Origin: Atlantibacter sp. RC6
GTDB taxonomy: Bacteria; Pseudomonadota; Gammaproteobacteria; Enterobacterales; Enterobacteriaceae
Length of the DNA stretch: 64,000 bases
Assembly (NCBI RefSeq): GCF_014193285.1
Contig: NZ_JACHZE010000009.1
Coordinates: 129,579 to 193,578 of the forward strand
Reading direction: 5' to 3'
This document shows, in pieces, positions 54,569 through 62,276 of the stretch. The number at the start of each line of letters is the position of its first letter. The stretch's first letter is position 1. A model generated the notes under the pieces. That model made no database searches. It had not been told where the DNA came from and worked only from the letters and a program-made list of their open reading frames with translations. The translations under genes and the position numbers were made by a program.

Positions 54569-55509
54569 GAGTGCGCTCCTTCGTGGCGGCGAATGCGCGG
54601 ATCGAGCGCGGCATTCAGCAGATCGACGCCGAGATTGCAGATCACAAACACGCCGACCATCATCAGGGTAAAGCACTGGATCACCGGGTAGTCGCGATTA
54701 AAAATCGCCGATACGGCATAGCGCCCGACGCCGGGCCAGGCGAAGATATTTTCGATAATCATGGTGCCGCCGATCAGTTCGCCGATATGCATGCCCACCG
54801 CCGTTATCATCGGCAGCGTGGCGTTGCGCAGCACGTGCCGCCGCTCGGTTTGCCGATCGCTAAGCCCGCGCAGTTTCGCCCAGGTGACATGACGCTGACC
54901 CGCCGCATCCAGCATGCTGGCGCGCAGGAGGCGCGCGTTGATCGCCAGCGACATAAAGGCGATAGACACTGCCGGTAAAATGATGTGCTGCCAGCCGCCG
55001 TAACCCAGCGCAGGCAGCCATTGCAGATGGACCGAAAACAGCATCACCAGCAAAAAGGCCAGCCAGAAGTTGGGCATCGACACGCCCAGAAAGGCGATTA
55101 ACCGCACAAGGTAATCCGGTAGCCGGTCGCGGTAGCGCGCCGCCCAGATGCCGAGCGGCACTGAGGTCACCAGAATCAACGCCAGCGCGAAACCCGCCAA
55201 CTGGAGCGTTGCGGGGAAAAAGCGCAGTAAATCGTCCAGTACCGGGCGCTGGGTGGCGAACGACACGCCGAAATCGAGATGCAAAGCGTTCCACAGCCAG
55301 CGGCCATACTGCACCGGCAGAGGCTGGTCGAGGCCGAGCATCACGTGGGTCGAGGCCACCAGCTCCGGCGTTGGCGGCAGGTTGGACAGCCGTAAATAGT
55401 CCATTGCCGGGTCGCCGCTGCCGAGGCGCAGCAGCAGGAAGATAATCAGCGACGCCGCCAGCAGCATGGGCACCAGCAGCGCAACGCGCCACAAAATATA
55501 ACGTAGCAT
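54565..55509 (-). CDS. nikB: Nickel ABC transporter permease NikB
   Basis: A 314-residue permease equal in length to E. coli NikB. Six membrane spans are expected; the cytoplasmic coupling loop ([25 protein letters not shown]) and the segment [28 protein letters not shown] match the NikB/DppB family. It forms the pore with NikC. Its start overlaps the nikA stop. Confidence 0.94.
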   Translation of the reverse strand: MLRYILWRVALLVPMLLAASLIIFLLLRLGSGDPAMDYLRLSNLPPTPELVASTHVMLGLDQPLPVQYGRWLWNALHLDFGVSFATQRPVLDDLLRFFPATLQLAGFALALILVTSVPLGIWAARYRDRLPDYLVRLIAFLGVSMPNFWLAFLLVMLFSVHLQWLPALGYGGWQHIILPAVSIAFMSLAINARLLRASMLDAAGQRHVTWAKLRGLSDRQTERRHVLRNATLPMITAVGMHIGELIGGTMIIENIFAWPGVGRYAVSAIFNRDYPVIQCFTLMMVGVFVICNLGVDLLNAALDPRIRRHEGAHS

Positions 55510-57080
55510 CAGGGCGTTACCGGCTTAATCTGTTCAAACGGAATATCCGAGGACATCGGCGCAAAGGGCAGCGCGCCCCACTGCGGCTGGGAGACGGTCA
55601 TCAGGGAAACGTAGCTCAGCGGCAGATACACCGCGCTTTGATGCAGGCGGGTCAGCACGTCGCGGTACAGCGCTTTGCGCTGAGTTTCATCGGTGCCGGT
55701 GAGGATCTGACCGATTTCCGCGTCGATTTGCGCTTTATCCGCCAGGCCGAGCTGGGCCTGATAATCGGCGTGGGACGGGACGCGCATCGAACTCATAAAG
55801 GCATGCGGATCGAACGGCGCGCCCCAGGTGCTGTTGAAAATCATATCGAAGCGGCCATCGCGCTGGCGGGCGTCAATGCTGCTCTCTTCTTCGCCAACCA
55901 GTTTTACCTCTACGCCCACCTGGCGCAGGTTGGCCTGAATCACTTCCGCCATCGATTTATTCAGGGCATCGGTGCCGATAAACGCCAGCTCCAGGCGCAG
56001 CGGTTGGCCCGCTTTTTCGCGGATCTGCTGGCCGGGGGGCAGCGTCCAACCGGCCTTTTCCAGCAGGGATTTCGCCTTTTCGGGATCATAGTGGCGCGGC
56101 GTCAGGCCGATATTCGCGTAGGGCACGCTCGGGGCGAACAGGGTATCCGCCACCTGTTGAGTGCCGTACAGTACGCTGTTGACCAGGGTTTTTTTATCCA
56201 CCGCATAGTTCAGCGCTTCCCGCACCGCCTGTTCACGGGTGGGGGATCTCGCGGAGTTGAGCGCCAGCATCACGGTCTCCACCGGGGCAGAAAGCTGAGT
56301 TTTCCACTGCGGGTTATGGCTGAAGCGCTCAAAGGTATCCAACGGCAGCAGCCCCTCGTCACCGTACATCAGATCGATTTCGCCGGTTTCAAACGCCACC
56401 GCGCGGCTGGTGGGGTCGGCAATCACTTTGATGGTGACCTTATCCAGCGCTGGTTTATCTCCCCAGTAATGATCGTTACGCACAAACACATCGTATTGAT
56501 TAAGTTTGCTTTCCTGCAGCACCCATGGACCGGTGCCAATCGGCGCGATAATGCCGTTTTTGGTTCCGCCCTGTTTAAACTGCGACGGCGCGATAAAGCG
56601 GAACGGGCGCGGTAGCGCCAGCTCTTGCAGAAACGGATAGTAGGCGTCTTTTAACTCGATTTGCAGACGGTGTTCATCCAGCGCCTTCACGCCGACGATC
56701 TGGTTCGCCAACTCCAGCCAGGCATGCCGCGGGCGATTATCCAGCACCGCGCGGAAATTAGCTTCGGCGGCCTGGGCGTTAAAGGGCTCGCCATTGGAAA
56801 AGGTCACCTTATCGCGCAGGGTGAAAATCCATTGTTTGCCGTCCGCGGAATGGGTCCATGCGCTTGCCAGCCACGGCGCGATACTGCCGTCGGCCTGATA
56901 CTTCACCAAAGACTCATAAACCATGCTCTGGGCGAACATTTGATTTGGCGTATATAAGTGGGGATTTAGCGGCCCCACGTTGACCGGCCAGGCGGTAGTT
57001 ATTTCATGCGGTGTCGCAGCGCCAGCCATCAATGAAACACACGCCAGCAAGACTGTTAAACAACGCCGTAAAGTGAACAA
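55509..57080 (-). CDS. nikA: Periplasmic nickel-binding protein NikA
   Basis: A 523-residue solute-binding protein (E. coli NikA 524). The signal peptide [21 protein letters not shown] precedes [19 protein letters not shown]. The histidine used for nickel in NikA lies in [12 protein letters not shown] and is kept. It captures a nickel-metallophore complex, such as nickel with histidine, in the periplasm. It heads the five-gene operon, whose products feed the [NiFe]-hydrogenase encoded at the left end of the window. AGGAGTAGTCC-type sequence upstream (CAAGGAGTAGTCC) supplies the ribosome site. A NikR box and an FNR-like site lie upstream. Confidence 0.95.
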   Translation of the reverse strand: MFTLRRCLTVLLACVSLMAGAATPHEITTAWPVNVGPLNPHLYTPNQMFAQSMVYESLVKYQADGSIAPWLASAWTHSADGKQWIFTLRDKVTFSNGEPFNAQAAEANFRAVLDNRPRHAWLELANQIVGVKALDEHRLQIELKDAYYPFLQELALPRPFRFIAPSQFKQGGTKNGIIAPIGTGPWVLQESKLNQYDVFVRNDHYWGDKPALDKVTIKVIADPTSRAVAFETGEIDLMYGDEGLLPLDTFERFSHNPQWKTQLSAPVETVMLALNSARSPTREQAVREALNYAVDKKTLVNSVLYGTQQVADTLFAPSVPYANIGLTPRHYDPEKAKSLLEKAGWTLPPGQQIREKAGQPLRLELAFIGTDALNKSMAEVIQANLRQVGVEVKLVGEEESSIDARQRDGRFDMIFNSTWGAPFDPHAFMSSMRVPSHADYQAQLGLADKAQIDAEIGQILTGTDETQRKALYRDVLTRLHQSAVYLPLSYVSLMTVSQPQWGALPFAPMSSDIPFEQIKPVTP

Positions 57081-57119
57081 AGGACTACTCCTTGCGGAAT
57101 AAGGGGGGACCCAAAATGA

Positions 57120-57147
57120 GTATGATGATTTTATGAAAACTGCATAC
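57120..57147. promoter_or_regulatory. NikR operator
   Basis: GTATGA-N16-GCATAC matches the NikR operator GTATGA-N16-TCATAC in 11 of 12 arm positions with exact spacing, 40 bases upstream of nikA. Confidence 0.82.
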
Positions 57148-57154
57148 GCGGGCG

Positions 57155-57168
57155 TTGTTCTGGATCAA
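57155..57168. promoter_or_regulatory. FNR-like site upstream of nikA
   Basis: TTGTT-N4-ATCAA matches nine of ten positions of the FNR consensus TTGAT-N4-ATCAA. The nik operon of E. coli is activated by FNR under anaerobiosis. Confidence 0.65.
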
Positions 57169-57435
57169 CCTTAGGCAAACTGATAATTAGCCGTCGCTTT
57201 TCGCGGCGAATCATCAGTTTTTTATATTTATTTGCCGGTTTTTTGATATCCCTACTGTACATAGGTTATTGTTCGCGGCTTAATAACGGCGTTTTCATTC
57301 ACAGTTAACAGGTCTGTTATTGATGAATAGTTATCGACCCGCCTTTCTCCACCAGTCCCTGTCTGCTGTGATGACCCTCTGCGGTTTTGGCCCGCGCTGC
57401 CGCCGCCTCACTTCCATCAAAAAAGACAGATAACT

Positions 57436-58578
57436 ATGCAACGTCGACAATTCCTTAAAAATAGTGTGCTGCTTTCTGCTGCCGGTTTAGTTGGCCCCTC
57501 GGTGGTCAGCCAGACGGTTCATGCTGCCGAACCCGCCGCCGCGCCGGTTGCGCGCCGTCGTTTTGTGCTTTCGCAAACCTATAAACTGAATCCGCCGCAG
57601 GGCTCCAGCGGCGTGGTGAAACTGTGGATCCCACTGCCGGTGGATACCGCGTTTCAGCAGATGACGAACCTGACATTCAGCGGCAACTACCAGCAGGCTT
57701 ACATCACCACCAATAATAGCTACGGCGCGAAAACGCTGTTCGCCAGTTGGCCGACATCCGGCGGCGATTTGCAGATGAAGGTGGAAATTGAAATCGAAAC
57801 CGCCGACTGGGAGCCGCTGAAGCACGACGCGCTGAAAACCTGGCAGGCACCGGAACACATTATTTATCCGCTGGACGTGAAGCCTTATCTGCTGCCAACC
57901 ACCCATACGCCGGTTGATGGCCAGGTCCGGGAAACGGCACAGAAAATTACCAACGGCGAACAGGACCCGCTGAAAAAAGCGCGCCTGATTTATGAGTGGG
58001 TTAGCCGGAATATGGAACGCGATAACGACGTTATCGGCTGCGGTACCGGCGATGTGGCGGCGATCCTGAAAAGCGGCAAACTCAGCGGCAAATGCACCGA
58101 TATGAGTTCGGTGTTCGTGGCCCTAGCGCGCGCCAGCGGCATTCCGGCGCGTGAACTGTTCGGTATCCGCCTGGGCAAAGCCAACAAGCTTGAGCGCTAC
58201 TCGAAAAGCGCTTTTGGTAAAGCCGATGAGCAGGGCGTGGCTGACGTCAGCGGCGGCCAGCACTGCCGGGCGGAATTTTATCTGGCGGGCTACGGCTGGC
58301 TGCCGTGCGATCCGGCGGACGTGACCAAAATGCGTCTGGCGGAGAAAAAAGCCCATGAAGATGCCGATGTGCAGGCGGTGAATACATATCTGTTCGGCAA
58401 CTGGGAAATGAACTGGGTCGGCTTTAACTACGGGCGCGACTTTGAACTCTACCCGGCCACGGAGCAGGGCGCGATGAACAACTTTGGCTATCCCTATGCT
58501 GAAGTCGATGGCGACCCAATTAACTTCTACGATCCGAAAGTATTCTCTTATCGCTATGTCTCAACCGAACAGCGCTAA
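57436..58578 (+). CDS. Tat-exported transglutaminase-like protein
   Basis: A 380-residue transglutaminase-core protein. The N-terminus is a twin-arginine signal (QRRQFLKNSVLLSAAGLVGPSVVSQ, ending VHAAEP). The catalytic triad candidates are Cys in GKCTDMSSVFVALARASGIPAREL, His in GGQHCRAEFY and Asp in CDPADV. Such periplasmic proteins may act as proteases or amide-forming enzymes; the substrate is unknown. It is divergent from nikA and overlaps the next gene, which encodes a MerT-like membrane protein. The shared location suggests a metal-related or envelope role, but this is inference. Confidence 0.85.
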   Translation: MQRRQFLKNSVLLSAAGLVGPSVVSQTVHAAEPAAAPVARRRFVLSQTYKLNPPQGSSGVVKLWIPLPVDTAFQQMTNLTFSGNYQQAYITTNNSYGAKTLFASWPTSGGDLQMKVEIEIETADWEPLKHDALKTWQAPEHIIYPLDVKPYLLPTTHTPVDGQVRETAQKITNGEQDPLKKARLIYEWVSRNMERDNDVIGCGTGDVAAILKSGKLSGKCTDMSSVFVALARASGIPARELFGIRLGKANKLERYSKSAFGKADEQGVADVSGGQHCRAEFYLAGYGWLPCDPADVTKMRLAEKKAHEDADVQAVNTYLFGNWEMNWVGFNYGRDFELYPATEQGAMNNFGYPYAEVDGDPINFYDPKVFSYRYVSTEQR

Positions 58579-58912
58579 AAGCGCGGGATTGACTCTCCTG
58601 ACGGCAGCTGCGGCTGCCGTTACCGCCGGGCTGTGCTGCATCGGCCCGCTGCTGTATCTGCTGTTCGGCATCTCGGCGGCGGGGTTTGCCGGGCTTGCGA
58701 AGCTGGAGTTTTTACGTATCCCGATGATCGCCCTTTCACTCGGGCTTATCGCGCGCGGCTTCTGGCGGCTCTGGTTTTCGAAAAGATTGTGGTGTACCGG
58801 GCGGCTGACGCTGGGCCAGATGCGTTTGCTGTACTGTCTGGCGCTGCCGTTTATGCTGCTGATCCTGTTTTACCCGACAGTTGTCGGCTGGTTTTATGAG
58901 GTATTTGAATGA
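58556..58912 (+). CDS. MerT-like membrane protein
   Basis: A 118-residue protein with three hydrophobic segments, near the 116 of MerT. The vicinal cysteine pair in the first span (VTAGLCCIGPLLYLLFGIS) is the mercury-binding CC of MerT, and a further cysteine occurs in RLWCTGRLTLGQ. MerT passes a metal ion from MerP into the cell. The ATG at 58556 lies within the end of the transglutaminase gene and is the only start that gives the normal length. No merR or merA is next to it, so mercury resistance is not implied, and another soft metal may be the substrate. Confidence 0.82.
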   Translation: MSQPNSAKSAGLTLLTAAAAAVTAGLCCIGPLLYLLFGISAAGFAGLAKLEFLRIPMIALSLGLIARGFWRLWFSKRLWCTGRLTLGQMRLLYCLALPFMLLILFYPTVVGWFYEVFE

Positions 58913-59190
58913 AACGACTCGCGCTAGCCGCTTGCCTGATGCTGCCCCTGTGGGCGCAGGCAGGAAATGAAAAAGTGGTGCTGGATGTGGAAAACATGAC
59001 CTGTTCGCTATGCGTGATCTCCGTGAATCAGGCGCTACGGGAGACCGACGGGGTAATCAAAGCCAAATCGTCCCTGAAAAGCCGCCAGACTGAAGTGATC
59101 GTCCCTGAAGGGTTCCCTACCGAGACGCTGCTGAAAGCGGTGGCGAAAACCGGCTATACCGCTACGGTGAATCATACCGAAGCGCAGTAA
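58909..59190 (+). CDS. MerP-like periplasmic metal-binding protein
   Basis: A 93-residue protein with signal peptide MKRLALAACLMLPLWAQA and a heavy-metal-associated domain whose binding loop is MTCSLC. The rest (VSVNQAL-type helix, LLKAVAKTGYTATV) fits MerP. It would bind a metal in the periplasm and hand it to the MerT-like protein, whose stop overlaps this start (ATGA). It is the last gene of the three-gene unit. Confidence 0.87.
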   Translation: MKRLALAACLMLPLWAQAGNEKVVLDVENMTCSLCVISVNQALRETDGVIKAKSSLKSRQTEVIVPEGFPTETLLKAVAKTGYTATVNHTEAQ

Positions 59191-59498
59191 AACCCTTCTC
59201 GACGGCGTCATAACTGCCCTTGTTACCGATTTTGGAACCTTTGCCGCAAATTGGTTAAGCGCTTTTAATGCGTTCTACTTTTGGACATGGATGCGGCGGG
59301 AGTCAGTCAAACGCGGGCGTATGATGGCGGCGGCGCTTGAGGCTTTTTGCCTCATTAACGCAGGGTAGTGAAGTGGTGTTGTGCGGCAGAAAGAAGAAAG
59401 CCCCGAAGGTCAATTTTTCAATTAACCAACGAGGCTACCCTATACATAAACAACATCAGGATAGCCTCTTACCTGTCGCAAGACAAGGAGAAGAAAGC
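59191..59498. other. hok leader and sok region
   Basis: These 308 bases include the promoter and untranslated leader of hok. They contain the GAGGC-TTTTT-GCCTC hairpin (59337-59353), a GAGGCTA / TAGCCTC inverted repeat around 59431-59468 and the antisense sok gene. The layout follows the R1 plasmid parB locus as I recall it. Confidence 0.6.
59388..59450 (-). ncRNA. sok: Putative Sok antisense RNA
   Basis: By analogy to the R1 hok/sok locus, an antisense RNA of about 60-65 nt should run on the minus strand from near 59450 to near 59388, ending in GGTTAATTG / ATTGACC-type pairing and TTTCTTCTTT. It would pair with the hok leader and block translation. The ends are approximate. Confidence 0.5.
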
Positions 59499-59657
59499 AT
59501 GAAACTGCCGCGAAACGCCCTGATCTGGTGTGTATTTATGGTGTGTTTGACACTGTTGATATTCACGTATCTGACGCGCAGTTCGCTCTGCGAGCTGAGG
59601 GTGAAAGACGGAAGCAGGGAGGTCGCTGCGTTACTGGCTTACGAACCTGGTAAGTAG
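59499..59657 (+). CDS. hok: Hok toxin, type I toxin-antitoxin
   Basis: A 52-residue membrane toxin close to plasmid Hok. The N-terminal span ([21 protein letters not shown]) is followed by [24 protein letters not shown], with the conserved cysteine and YEPGK tail. Excess Hok depolarises the inner membrane. The ATG at 59499 follows AAGGAGAAG; a much longer in-frame extension upstream is leader sequence. In R1, a mok frame drives hok translation from another frame. Here the mok start ATG appears to be changed to ATA and the mok frame is fused in frame to hok, so control may be altered. A GC hairpin follows the gene, as in R1. Confidence 0.87.
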   Translation: MKLPRNALIWCVFMVCLTLLIFTYLTRSSLCELRVKDGSREVAALLAYEPGK

Positions 59658-59664
59658 CACCTGG

Positions 59665-59687
59665 AGGCGGGGGAAACCCCGCCTTTT
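59665..59687 (+). terminator. Hairpin after hok (fbi/terminator)
   Basis: A 7-bp GC stem (GGCGGGG / CCCCGCC) with a GAAA-type loop and TTTT lies seven bases after the hok stop. In R1 this region holds the 3' fold-back element of the hok message. Confidence 0.7.
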
Positions 59688-59728
59688 CAGGCGGATGTGT
59701 TGATGCATAGCCAAAAGCGCCTTTTAAC

Positions 59729-59760
59729 AGGGCTGTCAGTGTTACTGGCAGCCCTTTTTT
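59729..59760 (+). terminator. Intrinsic terminator of the hok transcript
   Basis: An 11-bp stem with one G-T pair (AGGGCTGTCAG / CTGGCAGCCCT) and a 5-base loop is followed by a run of six T residues. Confidence 0.8.
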
Positions 59761-59888
59761 ACTGACAATGAATGCTCTGGCCGACGCCGTTGCGGCTTTT
59801 GAGCTGTTACGCGCCGGAACGGGTTTGCATTAAGCTGTTAATTAGTAGAGTCTTATTGACCCACGATGATTCAGCCAGGCCAGAACCC

Positions 59889-60800
59889 ATGTCGATTGCG
59901 CCGTTGCCCCCGTTGAATACTTTGATTGCCTTTGAAGCCACCGTGCGCCTTGGCAGTTTTACCCGCGCCGGGGAAGAGCTTAGCCTGACGCAAAGCGCCG
60001 TCAGCCGCCAGATTGCCCAACTGGAGGCCTCGTTAGGCCGCACGCTGCTTATCCGCCGTCGCCACGGCCTGGAGTTAACCACCGCTGGCGAGCGTTATCT
60101 GCATCAGATCCGCCATTTTCTCGAAGAGTGCGCCGACGCCACCGCCCAGGTAATGAAAAACGCCGGTGAAAACGACATCACCCTGGCCTGCTCATCGGGC
60201 ATTGCGCAATTCTGGCTGCCGCTGCGCCTGAGCGAATTCCGCCGCCAGCACCCGGAAATCAAGATCAATTTAATCATGCGCGACGGCGTCACCCGCCTGA
60301 CGTCATTCGAATTTGATCTGGGCATTTATTACCTGCGACAGGAAAACCTTATTAACTTCGACACGGTAAAACTGTTCGATGAAGAGATGTTCCCGGTCTG
60401 TTCGCCGCGCTATCTGGCGGGCAGGCCGCTGTTTACGCCGGAAACCCTGAAGCAGGAAACCCTGCTGGTGCTGGAGGACGCGCAACATCAGTGGATTGGC
60501 TGGCCGGAATGGTTTGAAATCAACGGCACCGCCAGCCCGCCGCTGCGCCAGACGCTGCGCGTCAATCACTATCCGCCGCTGATTGAAATGGCCTGTCTCG
60601 GCAACGGCGTGGCGCTTGCGTGGCGTCACATCATTGACAGCGTGATCGCCAGCGGACGGCTGGTTAAAGCCTCGAATTTTTCCGTCAGTAAAGGCGGAGG
60701 ATTTTTCCTGATTACTTCCCAACATCGCCATGAGAACCGCGCCACGCGGTTGTTTAAGCGTTGGCTGTTGGATGATGTGGCGCAAAACCGTCACGCCTGA
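59889..60800 (+). CDS. LysR-family regulator (GcvA-like)
   Basis: A 303-residue LysR-type regulator. The N-terminal winged helix (PLNTLIAFEATVRLGSFTRAGEELSLTQSAVSRQIAQLEASLG, about 8-50) is followed by the periplasmic-binding-like effector domain. The text is of the GcvA subgroup. The ATG at 59889 is the only start that gives the usual LysR length; the open frame upstream lacks family resemblance. It precedes the amidohydrolase and MFS genes on the same strand and may control them. A terminator overlaps its stop. Confidence 0.87.
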   Translation: MSIAPLPPLNTLIAFEATVRLGSFTRAGEELSLTQSAVSRQIAQLEASLGRTLLIRRRHGLELTTAGERYLHQIRHFLEECADATAQVMKNAGENDITLACSSGIAQFWLPLRLSEFRRQHPEIKINLIMRDGVTRLTSFEFDLGIYYLRQENLINFDTVKLFDEEMFPVCSPRYLAGRPLFTPETLKQETLLVLEDAQHQWIGWPEWFEINGTASPPLRQTLRVNHYPPLIEMACLGNGVALAWRHIIDSVIASGRLVKASNFSVSKGGGFFLITSQHRHENRATRLFKRWLLDDVAQNRHA

Positions 60801-60814
60801 TGAGGCGATTTTTT
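60794..60814 (+). terminator. Terminator of the LysR gene
   Basis: A 5-bp stem (CGCCT / AGGCG) with a GATG loop overlaps the stop codon and is followed by six T residues. Confidence 0.7.
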
Positions 60815-60860
60815 AACCCGTGTCATGATCGCTGCGCATGGTGGCATGCGTGTTTTTCAT

Positions 60861-60906
60861 TTACGAATTTTAACTAAACATTGTAAATCTTTTAACCAAT
60901 TCGTAA
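60861..60906. promoter_or_regulatory. Long-spaced inverted repeat before the amidohydrolase gene
   Basis: Two 9-base arms (TTACGAATT / AATTCGTAA) are separated by 28 bases in a 150-base gap. It could be a LysR-type binding region upstream of the amidohydrolase gene. Confidence 0.4.
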
Positions 60907-60949
60907 TCAAGAAGTAACACAACGCCATCACAACAGGAGCGTGACCCTT

Positions 60950-62209
60950 ATGACAACGCAACACACGCCGTTACTCTTTATCAACGCTACCCTCGTGGAT
61001 GGCGTTTCCGACACCGCGCTAAAAAACCATCAGTTATTGGTTGAAGACGGCAAAATCAGCCAGATCTCTGCCGGTTCTATCGACGCGCCCTCCGCCACCG
61101 TGGTGGATTTAAAAGGCAAGACACTGATGCCGGGCCTGATCGACTGCCACGTTCATGTGATCGCCAGTTCTGCCAATCTGGGCCACAACGCCATGCTGCC
61201 GGATTCGTTGATTACCGCCCGCGCCGCGAAGATCATGCAGGGCATGTTGAACCGCGGCTTTACCACCGTGCGTGACGTCGGCGGCGCCGACTACGGTCTG
61301 AAGCAGGCGCTGGAAGAGGGATTGCTTAGCGGCCCGCACTTGATGATTTGTGGAAAAGCGCTGTCGCAAACCGGCGGCCATACCGACTATCGCGGTCGTT
61401 ATGATTCGCGCAACGCCGATTTTTATGCCAAAAAGCTTGGCGCGCTGGGCCGCATCTGTAACGGTGTGGATGAGGTGCGCCGCGCGGTGCGTGAAGAAAT
61501 TAAAGCCGGCGCCGAGTTTATTAAAGTGATGGCGAACGGCGGCGTCTCTTCTCCGAGCGACCCTATCGATTTCCTGAGCTTTTCGGTTTCCGAACTGGAA
61601 GCCATCGTTGAAGAAGCCCGTAACGCCCAAACCTACGTCAGCGCCCATCTTTATACTGATGAAGCCATTCGCCGCGCGGTGAACGCGGGCGTCCACTCTC
61701 TCGAACACTGTAATCTGATCACCCCGGAAACCGCCGCGCTCGCCGCCAGTAAAGGCGCGATGGCCTGCCCGACGCTGGTGACCTATGAAATGCTGAAAAA
61801 CGAAGGCGAGCAATACGGCCTGCAACCAGACTCCATCGCCAAAATAGACGACGTGCGCTTAAGCGGCCTCGACAGCCTGAAAATCATGTTCGAAGCCGGT
61901 TTGCCGATGGCTTATGGCTCCGATCTGCTGGGCGATATGCACGTGCACCAGTCCGAGGAATTTGTCATCCGTAACCGCGTGCTGCCTGCCGCAGAAGTGA
62001 TCCGCAGCGCCACCTCTGTCGCCGCGCGCCTGCTGCGTAAAGAGGGCGAAATCGGCAGCCTGACGCCGGGTGCCTGGGCCGATCTGATCGTGGTCAACGG
62101 CAACCCGCTGGACGACATCAGCCTGCTGACCGGCCAGGGCAAACACATTCCGCTGATCCTCCAGCAGGGCAAACCGGTGAAAAACGCGGGCTTCCTGCCA
62201 GTGGACTAA
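60950..62209 (+). CDS. Amidohydrolase family protein
   Basis: A 419-residue metal-dependent hydrolase of the imidazolonepropionase-like amidohydrolase group. The metal motif HVHV (IDCHVHVIAS) lies near residue 70, a probable metal-bridging lysine in AEFIKVMANGG near 195, and further ligands in SAHLYTDEA, GVHSLEHC and the YGSDLLGDMH aspartate. Related enzymes split cyclic amides or Xaa-Pro-type dipeptides (prolidase-like); the exact substrate is not apparent. AGGAG lies about ten bases before the ATG at 60950. It is followed by an MFS gene after 67 bases, so the two probably form an uptake and hydrolysis unit. Confidence 0.85.
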   Translation: MTTQHTPLLFINATLVDGVSDTALKNHQLLVEDGKISQISAGSIDAPSATVVDLKGKTLMPGLIDCHVHVIASSANLGHNAMLPDSLITARAAKIMQGMLNRGFTTVRDVGGADYGLKQALEEGLLSGPHLMICGKALSQTGGHTDYRGRYDSRNADFYAKKLGALGRICNGVDEVRRAVREEIKAGAEFIKVMANGGVSSPSDPIDFLSFSVSELEAIVEEARNAQTYVSAHLYTDEAIRRAVNAGVHSLEHCNLITPETAALAASKGAMACPTLVTYEMLKNEGEQYGLQPDSIAKIDDVRLSGLDSLKIMFEAGLPMAYGSDLLGDMHVHQSEEFVIRNRVLPAAEVIRSATSVAARLLRKEGEIGSLTPGAWADLIVVNGNPLDDISLLTGQGKHIPLILQQGKPVKNAGFLPVD

Positions 62210-62276
62210 TTCCCGAACACACCCGACTACGCGGCATCCGTGCCAACACAGCAATTATTAAGATGAGAATGCGCCT

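Larger units (their letters stand above)
57081..57435. promoter_or_regulatory. Divergent nik / transglutaminase control region
   Basis: These 355 bases separate nikA from the Tat-exported transglutaminase gene. A NikR box and an FNR-like site lie on the nik side. The other half is AT-rich, with a small hairpin near 57190-57210 and presumably the promoter of the rightward genes. No gene is supported. Confidence 0.65.

Noticed and set aside
58556..59190. Mercury resistance operon
   Set aside because: Only MerT- and MerP-like genes are present; no merR, merA or merC-type gene lies nearby and the partner is a transglutaminase-like protein.
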